A stretch of DNA of 64,000 nucleotides. It comes from Microbacterium sp. Root53. Lineage in GTDB: Bacteria > Actinomycetota > Actinomycetes > Actinomycetales > Microbacteriaceae. The notes below the pieces were generated by a model. That model was given only the letters and a program-made list of their open reading frames with translations, did not search any database and had not been told where the DNA came from. The stretch is taken from positions 62,001 to 126,000 of the forward strand of contig NZ_LMFR01000012.1 of NCBI RefSeq assembly GCF_001426925.1. Direction: 5' to 3'. The translations under genes were made by a program, and so were the position numbers. This document shows, in pieces, positions 14,674 to 22,753 of the stretch (position 1 is its first letter; each line of letters starts with the position of its first letter).

Positions 14674-15702
14674 CTACTCCGCGAGGCCCTCCTCGATGGC
14701 GGCGATGAAGTCGTCCATGCCCCACGTGAGCGACAGCGCGGTGGGCGGCGCGACCGAGGCGATCGCGGACTGGCCGATCACCTTCACGACCTCGCCCTCG
14801 GGCACCTGCGGCAGCAGCTGCCCCTGCTCCGACGCCAGGAACTCGTCGACCTCGGCCTCGGTGTCGCCGTAGATCAGCAGCACGTCGGCCTCGAGCTTGT
14901 CGAGCTGCTCGTAGCTGAGCGTGTAGTAGAACGTGGCCTCGCCCGTGTCGAGCTCGGTCACGGATTCGGCGCTCACGAAGCCCAGATCCTCGGCGAACTG
15001 CACGCGCGGGTCGGCGGGCAGGTACACGTAGAACGTCCCCGCGACGTTCCAGACCTCGGCGATCGAGAGGCCCTCGAACTCGGGGTGCGCCGCCGCCTGC
15101 TCGGCGATCGACGCGTCGATGTCGGCCAGCACCTGCTCGGCCTCGTCTGCCTGGCCGAGAGCCTCGCCGACGATGCTGATCACGTCGCGCCACGGCGTCG
15201 ACCACGCGACCTCGGGGTACGCGACGACGTCCACGCCGGCGTCCGTGAGCTGCGTGTACTCCTCCTCCGTGATCCCGGAGTACGGGGCGAGGACGACGTC
15301 GGGCGCGGCCGCGAGCATCTCCTCGATGGGGAGCTGCCCCTCGGCGCCCGAGGTCAGCAGCGCGGGCGTCTCGGCGCCGAGCGCGTCGAGCTCCTCGGCG
15401 ATCCACGGCAGGACGCCGTTCTCGTCGCCGCCGTACATCTCGGCCGGGATCGCCACGGGCACCTCGCCCAGGGCGAGCACCGCGTCGGCGGCGCCCCAGC
15501 CCCACGTCGCGATGCGCTCGGGGGCCTGCTCGATCACGCTCTCGCCGAACGCGTGCTCGATCGTGACGGGGAACGCGCCGTCGCCGCCGGCGGCGGGCGA
15601 CTCGGAGGGGGCGGCCGCGTCGCCGGCGCAGCCGGTGAGCGCGAGCGCCAGGCCGGCCGCGGACGCGACGGCGGCCAGCGCCTTCGTGCGGGTGAGCTTC
15701 AT
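14674..15702 (-). CDS. iron-siderophore ABC transporter substrate-binding lipoprotein
   Basis: 342-residue periplasmic-binding-type protein (FecB/FepB class). A lipoprotein signal peptide ends at LALALTGCAG (lipobox Cys near 26), followed by an Ser/Pro/Ala linker. The bilobed binding domain starts TIEHAFGESVIEQAPERIATWGW (quoted in part), with the interlobe helix and ESVTELDTGEATFYYTLSYE later. It captures ferric siderophore outside the membrane and hands it to the permeases encoded upstream. AAGGAAA is the ribosome binding site. Last gene of the operon, 49 bases after the ATPase gene. Confidence 0.9.
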   Translation of the reverse strand: MKLTRTKALAAVASAAGLALALTGCAGDAAAPSESPAAGGDGAFPVTIEHAFGESVIEQAPERIATWGWGAADAVLALGEVPVAIPAEMYGGDENGVLPWIAEELDALGAETPALLTSGAEGQLPIEEMLAAAPDVVLAPYSGITEEEYTQLTDAGVDVVAYPEVAWSTPWRDVISIVGEALGQADEAEQVLADIDASIAEQAAAHPEFEGLSIAEVWNVAGTFYVYLPADPRVQFAEDLGFVSAESVTELDTGEATFYYTLSYEQLDKLEADVLLIYGDTEAEVDEFLASEQGQLLPQVPEGEVVKVIGQSAIASVAPPTALSLTWGMDDFIAAIEEGLAE

Positions 15703-15751
15703 GGTTTCCTTTCGGGACGGGACAGGCCGGGGTCGGGGTCGGTGGGGACGG

Positions 15752-16591
15752 TCAGGCCCGGTCGGGCGCGGAGTGCGCGCCGCCAGGCACCGGGATGACG
15801 AGCGGGGTCGCCGTCAGCGGGTCGGGGATCACGAGCGCCTTCAGCCCGAACGCGTCGGCGACCGTCTCGGCGGTCAGGACGTCGGCGGGCGCGCCGTGGG
15901 CGACGATCCGGCCGTCCTTCATGACGACGAGGTCGTCGGCGTAGCGCGCCGCGAGCCCGAGCTCGTGCAGCACGACCACGATGGTCGTGCCGCGGTCGCG
16001 GTTGAGACGCACCAGCAGGTCGAGCACCTCGATCTGGTGTGCCAGGTCGAGGAACGTCGTCGGCTCGTCCAGCAGCAGGATGCGCGGGTCCTGGGCGAGG
16101 GCCATCGCGATCCAGACGCGCTGGCGCTGACCGCCGGAGAGCTCGCCGATCGACCGGTCCGCGAGCTCCGCGATCCCGGTCGCGGCCATCGCCTCGTCCA
16201 CCGCGGCCGCGTCCTGCGCGGTCCAGCGGCCCATGAGGCCGCGGTGCGGGTGGCGCCCGCGGCCCACCAGCTCGGCGACCGTCAGTCCCTCGGGCGCAAT
16301 CGGCTGCTGCGGCAGGATGCCGAGCTCGCGCGCGAGGCGGCGGCGCGGCACGGTGCGCACGTCCACGTCCTCCAGCAGGACGGCGCCGTCCAGCGGCGAC
16401 TGCAGCCGGGCGAGGTGCGCGAGCAGAGTGGACTTGCCCGACGCGTTCGCGCCGATGATGACCGTGATGCGCCCGGGCGCGATCCGCAGGTCCAGGTCCT
16501 CGATCACCCGGCGGCCGGGGTACCCGGCGGCCAGGCCCCGCGCCGAGAGCCGCGGCGCGTCGGTGCCGGCTGCGATACGGGGTTCGGTCAT
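15752..16591 (-). CDS. iron-siderophore ABC transporter ATP-binding protein
   Basis: 279-residue FecE/FepC-type ATPase. Walker A is GANASGKST (about 41-49), the signature is LSGGQRQR, Walker B is ILLLDEPTTFLDLAHQ, and the switch His is in VVLHEL. The DEPTTFLDLAHQ sequence is characteristic of siderophore and cobalamin importers. The ATG overlaps the stop of the preceding permease as ATGA. C-terminal residues after about 250 are a short Pro-rich extension. Confidence 0.93.
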   Translation of the reverse strand: MTEPRIAAGTDAPRLSARGLAAGYPGRRVIEDLDLRIAPGRITVIIGANASGKSTLLAHLARLQSPLDGAVLLEDVDVRTVPRRRLARELGILPQQPIAPEGLTVAELVGRGRHPHRGLMGRWTAQDAAAVDEAMAATGIAELADRSIGELSGGQRQRVWIAMALAQDPRILLLDEPTTFLDLAHQIEVLDLLVRLNRDRGTTIVVVLHELGLAARYADDLVVMKDGRIVAHGAPADVLTAETVADAFGLKALVIPDPLTATPLVIPVPGGAHSAPDRA

Positions 16592-17631
16592 GCGCGTCGT
16601 CCCTTCGACGAGGCCAGCAGCCAGAGGAGGTAGGGCGCGCCGACCGCGCCGGTGACGACGCCCACCGGGACCGAGTGCCCGGGGAACGCGTACTGCCCGA
16701 CCAGGTCGGCGATCAGCAGGACGGAGCCGCCCGTGAGCGCGGCCGCCGGCAGCGCGAGCGCCCCGCGCCCGACGAGCGAGCGCGCGATCGGGGCGGCGCC
16801 GAGGGCCACGAAGCTCACGGGGCCGATGAAGGCCGCGGTCGACGCCGCAAGCAGCACGGCCACCACGACCGTGGCCGTGCGGACGACCACCGGATGCGCT
16901 CCGAGGCCGCGCACGAGCGGATCGCCGAGCTCGGTGAGCTGCAGCGGCCGCGCCAGCAGCGCCGCCGCCGCGGCGCCGAGCGCCAGCACGGCGCCGATCA
17001 CGACCACCGGCTCCCACGTCGTCGCGCCGAGGCTCCCGGTGATCCACTTCAGGACGGTGCCCGCCTGGTCCTCCTGCGCGCGCTTGAGCAGGTAGCCGAC
17101 GATCGACGCGCTCAGGAACGCGAACCCCACGCCCGCGAGCACCAGGCGGTACCCGCCGTCCGCGAGCGTGCGCGCCGCGAGCAGCAGCACGACGGCGACC
17201 GCGGCGGCGCCCGCGAACGCGCTGGCCGCGATGGCGGCGCCGGTCCATCCGGCCACGAGCGTGGCGTAGACGGCCCCGACGCTCGCGCCGCCGCTGATCC
17301 CGAGGAGGTCGGGGCTCGCGAGCGGGTTGCGCAGCAGCGTCTGGAACAGGGCGCCCGCCAGGCCGAGCGCGGCGCCGGCGAGCAGCGCGAGCGCGGCACG
17401 CGGCATCCGCACCTGCCACACGATGTACCGCTCGATCTGCGTGCCGCCGCCGAACAGGGCCTGCAGCATGTCGCCGGGCGGCATCACGAAGTCGCCCAGC
17501 ACGAGCGCCAGGCACAGGGCCGCGAAGGCCAGCGCGGCCAGGGCCGCCGTGACGGTCGTCGCGCGACGCGCGGTCGTGCGGTGCACCGCCAGGAAGCCCG
17601 GAGCGCGCCCGGTCTGCGCGGGGGCGCTCAC
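16588..17631 (-). CDS. iron-siderophore ABC transporter permease (second subunit)
   Basis: 347-residue FecCD-family permease with about ten membrane helices. It has the family motifs RMPRAALALLAGAALGLAGALFQ (quoted in part), NPLASPDLLGISGGASVGAV and GPVSFVALGAAPIARSLVG; the last contacts the ATPase. GTG start, overlapping the stop of the other permease as GTGA. It should pair with the product of the gene at 17628-18623 to form the heterodimeric channel. Confidence 0.92.
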   Translation of the reverse strand: MSAPAQTGRAPGFLAVHRTTARRATTVTAALAALAFAALCLALVLGDFVMPPGDMLQALFGGGTQIERYIVWQVRMPRAALALLAGAALGLAGALFQTLLRNPLASPDLLGISGGASVGAVYATLVAGWTGAAIAASAFAGAAAVAVVLLLAARTLADGGYRLVLAGVGFAFLSASIVGYLLKRAQEDQAGTVLKWITGSLGATTWEPVVVIGAVLALGAAAAALLARPLQLTELGDPLVRGLGAHPVVVRTATVVVAVLLAASTAAFIGPVSFVALGAAPIARSLVGRGALALPAAALTGGSVLLIADLVGQYAFPGHSVPVGVVTGAVGAPYLLWLLASSKGRRA

Positions 17632-18623
17632 ACCGTCGCCTGCTTCCGCTGCAGCACCAGCGCGAGCAGCGCCGGCACGCCGATGAACGCGACGACGAGG
17701 CCGGCCTCGATCTCGGACAGGAGGCGCCCCGCGACATCGGCGAGGATGACGAGCGCGGCGCCGAGCGGCGCGCTCGCGGCGACGATCCAGCGGTAGTCGC
17801 TGCCGACGACGCCGCGCACGACGTGCGGCACGACCAGTCCGACGAACATGAGCGGCCCGGCGACCGCGGTCGCCGATCCGCACAGCAGCACGGTCGCGAC
17901 GAGCGCGATGGCGCGCGTCGAGCGGACGGAGTGACCGAGCCCGCGCGCGGTGTCGTCGCCGAGCGCCACGAGGTTGAGCCCGCTCGCGACGACGGCCGCC
18001 ATCGCGACGCCGAGCGCGATGGTCGGCAGCACGAGCGCGAGCGTGTCGAGCCCGCGTCCGGTGAGCGACCCCACCGACCAGAAGCGGAACGTGTTCAGCG
18101 CCGTGCTCGACGTGGAGAGGATGAACAGCATCACCGACGTGAGGCCCGCGGTCACGGCGGCGCCGGTCAGGGCGAGCTTGGCGGGACTCGCGCCGTCGGC
18201 GCCGGCCGAGCCGATCGCCCACGCCAGCGCGGCCGCGAGCGCCGCTCCGGCGAACGCGAACCAGACGTAGCCGGCCGGGTTCACGACCCCCAGCAGCGTG
18301 ATGGCGAGCAGCACCGCGACGGACGCGCCGGCGTTCACGCCCAGCAGACCGGGGTCGACCAGCGGGTTGCGGGTGATGCCCTGCATGAGCGCGCCGGCCA
18401 TGGCCAGCGCGAGCCCCGCGGCGAGGCCGATGAGGGTTCGCGGGAGTCGCTGGGTCACGACCACGACGTGGTCGTTGTCTCCGGGGTCGTAGGCCAGGAG
18501 GGCGTCGGCCACCGTCACGGGCGCGATCGCGCGCGTGCCGAAGGCGAGGCCCGCCAGCACAGCGAGGATCAGCAGCACCGCGGCGGCGAGCAGGAGCAGC
18601 CCCCGGCGGGAGCGGGCGATCAT
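17628..18623 (-). CDS. iron-siderophore ABC transporter permease (first subunit)
   Basis: 331-residue FecCD-family permease. It has an N-terminal helix LLLLAAAVLLILAVLAGLAF, then RLPRTLIGLAAGLALAMAGA, NPLVDPGLLGVNAGASVAVL, and the ATPase-contact loop GPLMFVGLVVPHVVRGVVG. The ATG overlaps the siderophore-interacting protein stop as ATGA. A close relative of the next permease in the operon, and both keep the conserved Gly-rich motifs. Confidence 0.92.
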   Translation of the reverse strand: MIARSRRGLLLLAAAVLLILAVLAGLAFGTRAIAPVTVADALLAYDPGDNDHVVVVTQRLPRTLIGLAAGLALAMAGALMQGITRNPLVDPGLLGVNAGASVAVLLAITLLGVVNPAGYVWFAFAGAALAAALAWAIGSAGADGASPAKLALTGAAVTAGLTSVMLFILSTSSTALNTFRFWSVGSLTGRGLDTLALVLPTIALGVAMAAVVASGLNLVALGDDTARGLGHSVRSTRAIALVATVLLCGSATAVAGPLMFVGLVVPHVVRGVVGSDYRWIVAASAPLGAALVILADVAGRLLSEIEAGLVVAFIGVPALLALVLQRKQATV

Positions 18624-19591
18624 CCGGTGCGCTCGGCGATGCCGCGACGCCAGTACCCCATGAAGGCGACCCGGCGCCGGTCGACGCCGTGGCCCGACAC
18701 GAGCAGCCGCCGCAGCTGCTTGATCGTGGCGGCCTCGCCCGCGATCCACGCGTAGAACTCGCCGTCGCACGCCGCGTCCTCCTCGGGGCTGTCCCAGAGG
18801 ATCTCGCGGTCGACGTCGACGTCGGCGAGCACCTGCGGGCGCGGCGCCGCCGCGCGCTCCAGGATGTCGCGGCTCTCGGCCGCCCATGCCGTGACGGCCT
18901 CGATGAGGCCCTCGCCGTGCTCGCGGTCCGGGCGTCCGCCATCCTGCTCGCGCACGATCCACCGCAGGTCGGCGTTCGCCGGCGGCCGGATGACGGCGGT
19001 GTCGGCGAGGCTCGGCACCTCGAGGAACACGTCCGCCGCGCGATCCGCGGGCAGGCTCTCCAGGATGCTGCCGACCGCCGGAACGGCCGTCTCGTCGCCC
19101 ACGATGAGCAGGCGGGACGAGTTCGCGGGCTTGAAGTCGATGCCCACGCGCGAGAGGGGGCTGCGCTGGTCGGGGCCGACGACGACCAGCTGGTCGCCGA
19201 CCCGCGCGGCCTCGGCCCACGAGCCGGCGGGGCCCGCGTCGTGGTGCACCACGAAGTCGACGGTGAGACGCCGGGCGTCCGGGTCGATCCTGCGCACGGT
19301 GTACGTGCGGAACGGATTGCGCTCGTGCTCCGCGAGGCCGCGCCAGCGGTCGTACCAGTCGCGGTGCGCCTGCGGGTCGTCCTCATGCTGTCCCACGTCG
19401 CACATCGAGCCGTCCGCGAACGGGAACAGCACCTTGATGCGCTGGTCCAGACCAGCGGTGCCGAAGTGCGCGAGGTCGTCGCCGCCGAACTCGATCCGCG
19501 CGAAGTGCGGGCTGAGGCGTTCCACGCGCGTCACCGTCGCCCGGTGCGGGCGATAGGCGGGCCGGACGTCGGTCGAGGCGAGAGTGGTCAC
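18620..19591 (-). CDS. siderophore-interacting protein (ferric-siderophore reductase)
   Basis: 323-residue SIP/ViuB-family flavoprotein that reduces ferric siderophore in the cytosol to release iron. N-terminal FAD-binding barrel with ERNPFRTYTVRRID (the RxYT flavin motif) and DFVVHHDAGPAGSWAEAARVGD (quoted in part), then the NAD(P)H-binding half with LLIVGDETAVPAVGSILE and GEFYAWIAGEAATIKQLRRL. First gene of a five-gene iron operon. GTG 19591 follows a TACGCT -10 by 8 bases, and a DtxR-type iron box overlaps the -35 region. Confidence 0.93.
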   Translation of the reverse strand: MTTLASTDVRPAYRPHRATVTRVERLSPHFARIEFGGDDLAHFGTAGLDQRIKVLFPFADGSMCDVGQHEDDPQAHRDWYDRWRGLAEHERNPFRTYTVRRIDPDARRLTVDFVVHHDAGPAGSWAEAARVGDQLVVVGPDQRSPLSRVGIDFKPANSSRLLIVGDETAVPAVGSILESLPADRAADVFLEVPSLADTAVIRPPANADLRWIVREQDGGRPDREHGEGLIEAVTAWAAESRDILERAAAPRPQVLADVDVDREILWDSPEEDAACDGEFYAWIAGEAATIKQLRRLLVSGHGVDRRRVAFMGYWRRGIAERTG

Positions 19592-19599
19592 GGTCGCCC

Positions 19600-19605
19600 A
19601 GCGTA
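19600..19605 (-). promoter_or_regulatory. -10 hexamer TACGCT of the siderophore operon
   Basis: Minus-strand TACGCT ends 8 bases before the GTG at 19591; leaderless pattern. The iron box lies just upstream. Confidence 0.5.
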
Positions 19606-19611
19606 CTTCAC

Positions 19612-19630
19612 TTAGGTAAGCCTTAGCTAC
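19612..19630. promoter_or_regulatory. DtxR/IdeR-type iron box
   Basis: TTAGGTAAGCCTTAGCTAC matches one half of the actinobacterial iron box (TTAGGTTAGGCTAACCTAA) well and the other half partly. It sits in the -35 region of the siderophore operon and overlaps the stop codon of the MFS gene. Iron-bound DtxR/IdeR would repress here. Confidence 0.7.
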
Positions 19631-21045
19631 TTGAGCTCGTGCGCGTGCCCCATCCGCAGGCCCGGGGCGAGGGCGAGGACGGCCAGCAGGGACGCGATCG
19701 CGAACACGACCGGGAAGCCGGCGCCGGTGCCGTGCAGGGCCGTGAACGCCAGTCCCATCACCGCGATGGTCGCGGACGCGCCGACCGAGTCGCTGATCTG
19801 CAGGGCGGACGAGTTGAACCCCTGGTCGGCGTTCGTCGAGTACGCGAGGGTCAGCACCGTCAGGCGCGGGTACATCAGCCCCATGCCGAACCCCGCGCAC
19901 GACCAGAGCAGGATGGGCACGACCGGCGGGAGCGACAGGACGACCGTGATCGCGCAGGCGGCGGTCGCGATCAGCAGCAGCGCCACGCCGATCACGGCGA
20001 TCCGGGTGTTCCCGATCCGGTCGCCGTGGCGGCCCGACACGTGCGAGCTGAGCGCCCACGCGATCGCCGCGGCGGTCAGCCCGAGGCCCGCCCACGCCGG
20101 CGAGAAGCCGAACCGGTCGATCAGCAGGTACGGCACGTAGACCTCGGCGCCGAACAGCGACCCGGCGATCAGGCCGCGCATCAGGATGACGCTCGGCAGC
20201 CCGCGTCCGATCCGCAGCGTGCGGCGCGGCAGCAGCGGCAGGATGGCCACGCCGATCACGGCCAGAGCGGCCGCGGCGGTCGCCCATCCCGCGGCGGGCG
20301 CGACGGATTCCGCGAGCTCCCCTGTGAGCCCCAGGGCGAGCGCCGCGGCAGCGACGACGACCGCGAACAGCAGCCGTCGCCCCACGCCGGGATCGTGCTC
20401 TCCCTCGCCGCCGTGGAGCCCGCGCAGGCGCGGCGCGATCATCGCGATCGCGACGACCGTGAGCGCCGCGAGGCCGGCGAACACCCAGCGCCAGTGCAGG
20501 TGCTCGGTGACGAGACCGGCGAGGAACGGGCCGACCAGCGACGGCACCACCCACGCGGCCGAGAACGCCGCCATGACCCGCCCGTGGAGCGCGGGCGCAT
20601 ACACGCGCGCGACCACCACGTACAGCGCCACGACCTGCGCCCCCGAGCCGAGCCCGGTGATGAGCCGCCCGAGCACCAGCAGCTCCATGGTCGGCGCGAC
20701 GGCGTCGATCGCGAGGCCCGCGGTGAACAGCGCGACCGCCGTGTACAGCGGGAGGACGGGGCCCGACCGGTCCGACCAGGCCCCGGCGGCGACCATGCCG
20801 ATCACGCCCGTCGCGAGCGTTCCGGAGAACGCGAGCGCGTAGAGCGCGTCGCCGTCGAGCGAGGCGCTCACGACGGGCATCACGGTCGTGAGGGCGAGCG
20901 AGGTCAGGGCGGCCAGGAAGATCAGGGACGTCGCGCCCACCGTGACCCACGCGACGGAGGGCTCCCACAGCGAGCGGGCGCGGGCGTCCTCGGGATGCGC
21001 GGCGACGGGGATGGGCCCGGTGAGCGTGCGGGGGTCGCCGCTCAT
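19627..21045 (-). CDS. MFS transporter
   Basis: 472-residue major facilitator protein with 12 or more membrane helices. An N-terminal tail of about 30 residues leads into the first helix (WVTVGATSLIFLAALTSLAL). The A-motif region reads AGAWSDRSGPVLPLY between helices 2 and 3. In the second half DRFGFSPAWAGLGLTAAA and SGRHGDRIGN follow the usual pattern. The substrate is unknown. It lies between the MalY-type gene, which it overlaps as ATGA, and the siderophore operon. The iron box overlaps its stop codon but points away from it, so iron control of this gene is not implied. Confidence 0.87.
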   Translation of the reverse strand: MSGDPRTLTGPIPVAAHPEDARARSLWEPSVAWVTVGATSLIFLAALTSLALTTVMPVVSASLDGDALYALAFSGTLATGVIGMVAAGAWSDRSGPVLPLYTAVALFTAGLAIDAVAPTMELLVLGRLITGLGSGAQVVALYVVVARVYAPALHGRVMAAFSAAWVVPSLVGPFLAGLVTEHLHWRWVFAGLAALTVVAIAMIAPRLRGLHGGEGEHDPGVGRRLLFAVVVAAAALALGLTGELAESVAPAAGWATAAAALAVIGVAILPLLPRRTLRIGRGLPSVILMRGLIAGSLFGAEVYVPYLLIDRFGFSPAWAGLGLTAAAIAWALSSHVSGRHGDRIGNTRIAVIGVALLLIATAACAITVVLSLPPVVPILLWSCAGFGMGLMYPRLTVLTLAYSTNADQGFNSSALQISDSVGASATIAVMGLAFTALHGTGAGFPVVFAIASLLAVLALAPGLRMGHAHELK

Positions 21046-22196
21046 GCGCGCAGCCGGCCGATGCGCTCGACGGCGTCGGCGAGGATCTCGGGGCTCGTGC
21101 CGAAGTTGATCCGCGCGTGGCCCCGTCCCTCGTCGCCGAACGTCGTGCCGGGATTGAGCGCCACGCGGGCCTCGCGCAGGATGCGGGCGGAAGGCTCGTC
21201 GCCCCAGCCCAGGCCTGCGAAGTCGACCCACGCGAGGAAGCCCGCGTCGCCGGGCGCGTACCGCGCCTCCGGCACGTGGTCCGCCAGCAGGTCGACCAGC
21301 AGCGCGCGGTTCAGATCGAGGCGCGCGAGGAGCGCGTCGAGCCACGGCTCGCCGCTCTCGTACGCCGCGCGGCCCGCGATCGCGCCGAAGATCGACGTGC
21401 GCCATTCGACCTCGTCGGGCAGCGCCCGCACGATGCGGGCGGGCTCGGCCGACGCCGTCACGATCTGCGCGCACTTCAGGCCCGCGAGGTTGAAGGCCTT
21501 GCTCGCGCTGGCGAGCGCGAAGCCGACCTCCGCCGCCGCGGGCGCGGCGTCGAGGAACGGCGTGAAGGTCGCGCCGGGCCGCGTCAGCGGCCAGTGGATC
21601 TCGTCGCTGACGATCCACGCGCCGCGGCGCTCGGCGATGCGCGCCAGCTCGGCGAGGGTCTCGCGCGAGTGGACGGTGCCGGTGGGATTGTGCGGGTTGC
21701 ACAGCAGCATCGCCTTGGCGCCCGCGGCGAACGCGGCGTCGATCGCCTCGAGGTCGAGCTCCCAGCCCTCCCCCGCGCGCACGAGCGGCACCCGCACCGC
21801 CTCGGTGCGCGACTCCTCGTGCACGGCGAAGAACGGCGGGTAGACGGGCGGGGTCACGACCACGGCGTCGCCCGGCTCGGTGACCGCCCGGAGCAGCTCC
21901 GCCGCCCCCATCATGACGTCGCACGTGGTGCGGACCCGGCCGGGGTCGACGTCCCACCCGAGGCGGCGCGCGGCGAATCCGGCGAACGCCTCGGCGATCC
22001 CGTTGCCGTGCGCGGAGTATCCGGTGTCGCCGCGCTCCACCGCGGCGTGCAGCGCCTCGGCGACGGCGGGCGCGAGGGGGAAGTCCATCTCGGCGACGAA
22101 CAGCGGCAGGACGTCCTCGGGGTACAGTGCCCATTTGGCGCTCGTCCGGGTCCGCAGCTGCTCGATCGGAAGGGCGTCCAAGGGGGTGGTGCTCAC
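21042..22196 (-). CDS. MalY/PatB family PLP-dependent aminotransferase / cystathionine beta-lyase
   Basis: 384-residue fold-type I PLP enzyme of the MalY/PatB group. The segment WALYPEDVLPLFVAEMDFPL is diagnostic for this group. The PLP Lys is in SASKAFNLAGLKCA, the substrate-loop pattern CNPHNPTGTVHS is conserved, and the Asp/Tyr pair is in WIVSDEIHWPL. MalY enzymes cleave C-S bonds of cystathionine or related thioethers. GTG 22196 is preferred over the in-frame ATG at 22259 because TAGGCT lies 7 bases before it. Forms a two-gene unit with the MFS transporter. Confidence 0.88.
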   Translation of the reverse strand: MSTTPLDALPIEQLRTRTSAKWALYPEDVLPLFVAEMDFPLAPAVAEALHAAVERGDTGYSAHGNGIAEAFAGFAARRLGWDVDPGRVRTTCDVMMGAAELLRAVTEPGDAVVVTPPVYPPFFAVHEESRTEAVRVPLVRAGEGWELDLEAIDAAFAAGAKAMLLCNPHNPTGTVHSRETLAELARIAERRGAWIVSDEIHWPLTRPGATFTPFLDAAPAAAEVGFALASASKAFNLAGLKCAQIVTASAEPARIVRALPDEVEWRTSIFGAIAGRAAYESGEPWLDALLARLDLNRALLVDLLADHVPEARYAPGDAGFLAWVDFAGLGWGDEPSARILREARVALNPGTTFGDEGRGHARINFGTSPEILADAVERIGRLRA

Positions 22197-22203
22197 CCGA
22201 TCG

Positions 22204-22209
22204 AGCCTA
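22204..22209 (-). promoter_or_regulatory. -10 hexamer TAGGCT of the MalY-type gene
   Basis: Minus-strand TAGGCT ends 7 bases before the GTG at 22196. Confidence 0.5.
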
Positions 22210-22282
22210 ACCCCGCAGACGCGGAACGGGCCCGGAGCCGAAGCCCCGGACCCGTTCATCGGGCCTCGCCACCGACCGTCGT

Positions 22283-22367
22283 GCGAGCGAAGCGAGCGTG
22301 CCGCGAAGCGGCCGAACCGCAGCGCGAAGCGCTGCCGAACGGAGCGTCAGCGACGTTCCTCGCTCGC
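22283..22367. repeat. cloverleaf-like cluster of GAA-loop hairpins
   Basis: In the 215-base gap between the MalY-type gene and sufT, GCGAGCGA (22283-22290) pairs with TCGCTCGC (22360-22367). Inside lie CCGC-GAA-GCGG (22301-22311), CAGCGC-GAA-GCGCTG (22320-22334) and CGTC-AGC-GACG (22345-22355). All stems are perfect. It lacks tRNA T-loop and anticodon-arm features. It may act as a terminator for sufT, be a REP-like repeat, or be a structured RNA. Confidence 0.6.
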
Positions 22368-22411
22368 AAGGGTGCCGCTTTGCTGCCCCGCAGCGCGCGA
22401 TCGCTTCTGAA

Positions 22412-22741
22412 CTAGATCGCGAATCCCAGGGCGCGCATCATGTCGCGGCCGTCGTCCGTGATCCGCTCGGGACCCCACGGCGGCATCCAGACCCAGTTGA
22501 TCCGGAACCGCTCGACCACGTCGTCCAGCGCCTGCGCGGTCTGCTCCTCGAGCACGTCCGTCAGCGGGCAGCCGGCGCTGGTCAGCGTCATGTGGATCAC
22601 GAGCGCGTCGTTCTCCTCGTCCCAGGCGAGATCGTAGATGAGGCCGAGGTCCACGACGTTGACCCCGAGCTCGGGGTCCATGACGTCCTTGAGGGCCTCG
22701 GTGACCTCGTCGTACTTCTCCGGGGTGAGGGTCGCGGTCAT
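22412..22741 (-). CDS. sufT: SufT-like metal-sulfur cluster assembly factor (MIP18/DUF59)
   Basis: 109-residue DUF59/MIP18 protein. The motif DVMDPELGVNVVDLGLIYDL is near the N-terminus, and TSAGCPLTDVLEEQ carries the family's conserved Cys. The end reads WVWMPPWGPERITDDGRDMMRALGF. It assists maturation of Fe-S proteins and is the usual last gene of actinobacterial suf operons. Besides operon read-through, a TAGGCT element 6 bases before its ATG, overlapping the sufC stop codon, may give a separate leaderless transcript. Confidence 0.92.
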   Translation of the reverse strand: MTATLTPEKYDEVTEALKDVMDPELGVNVVDLGLIYDLAWDEENDALVIHMTLTSAGCPLTDVLEEQTAQALDDVVERFRINWVWMPPWGPERITDDGRDMMRALGFAI

Positions 22742-22747
22742 GTCTCC

Positions 22748-22753
22748 AGCCTA
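22748..22753 (-). promoter_or_regulatory. internal -10 hexamer TAGGCT before sufT
   Basis: TAGGCT at 22748-22753 covers the sufC stop codon and ends 6 bases before the sufT ATG. A possible internal promoter of the operon. Confidence 0.4.

Noticed and set aside
22283-22367. tRNA gene
   Set aside because: The cloverleaf outline exists, but there is no T-loop consensus, no 7-base anticodon loop and no CCA-compatible acceptor end.
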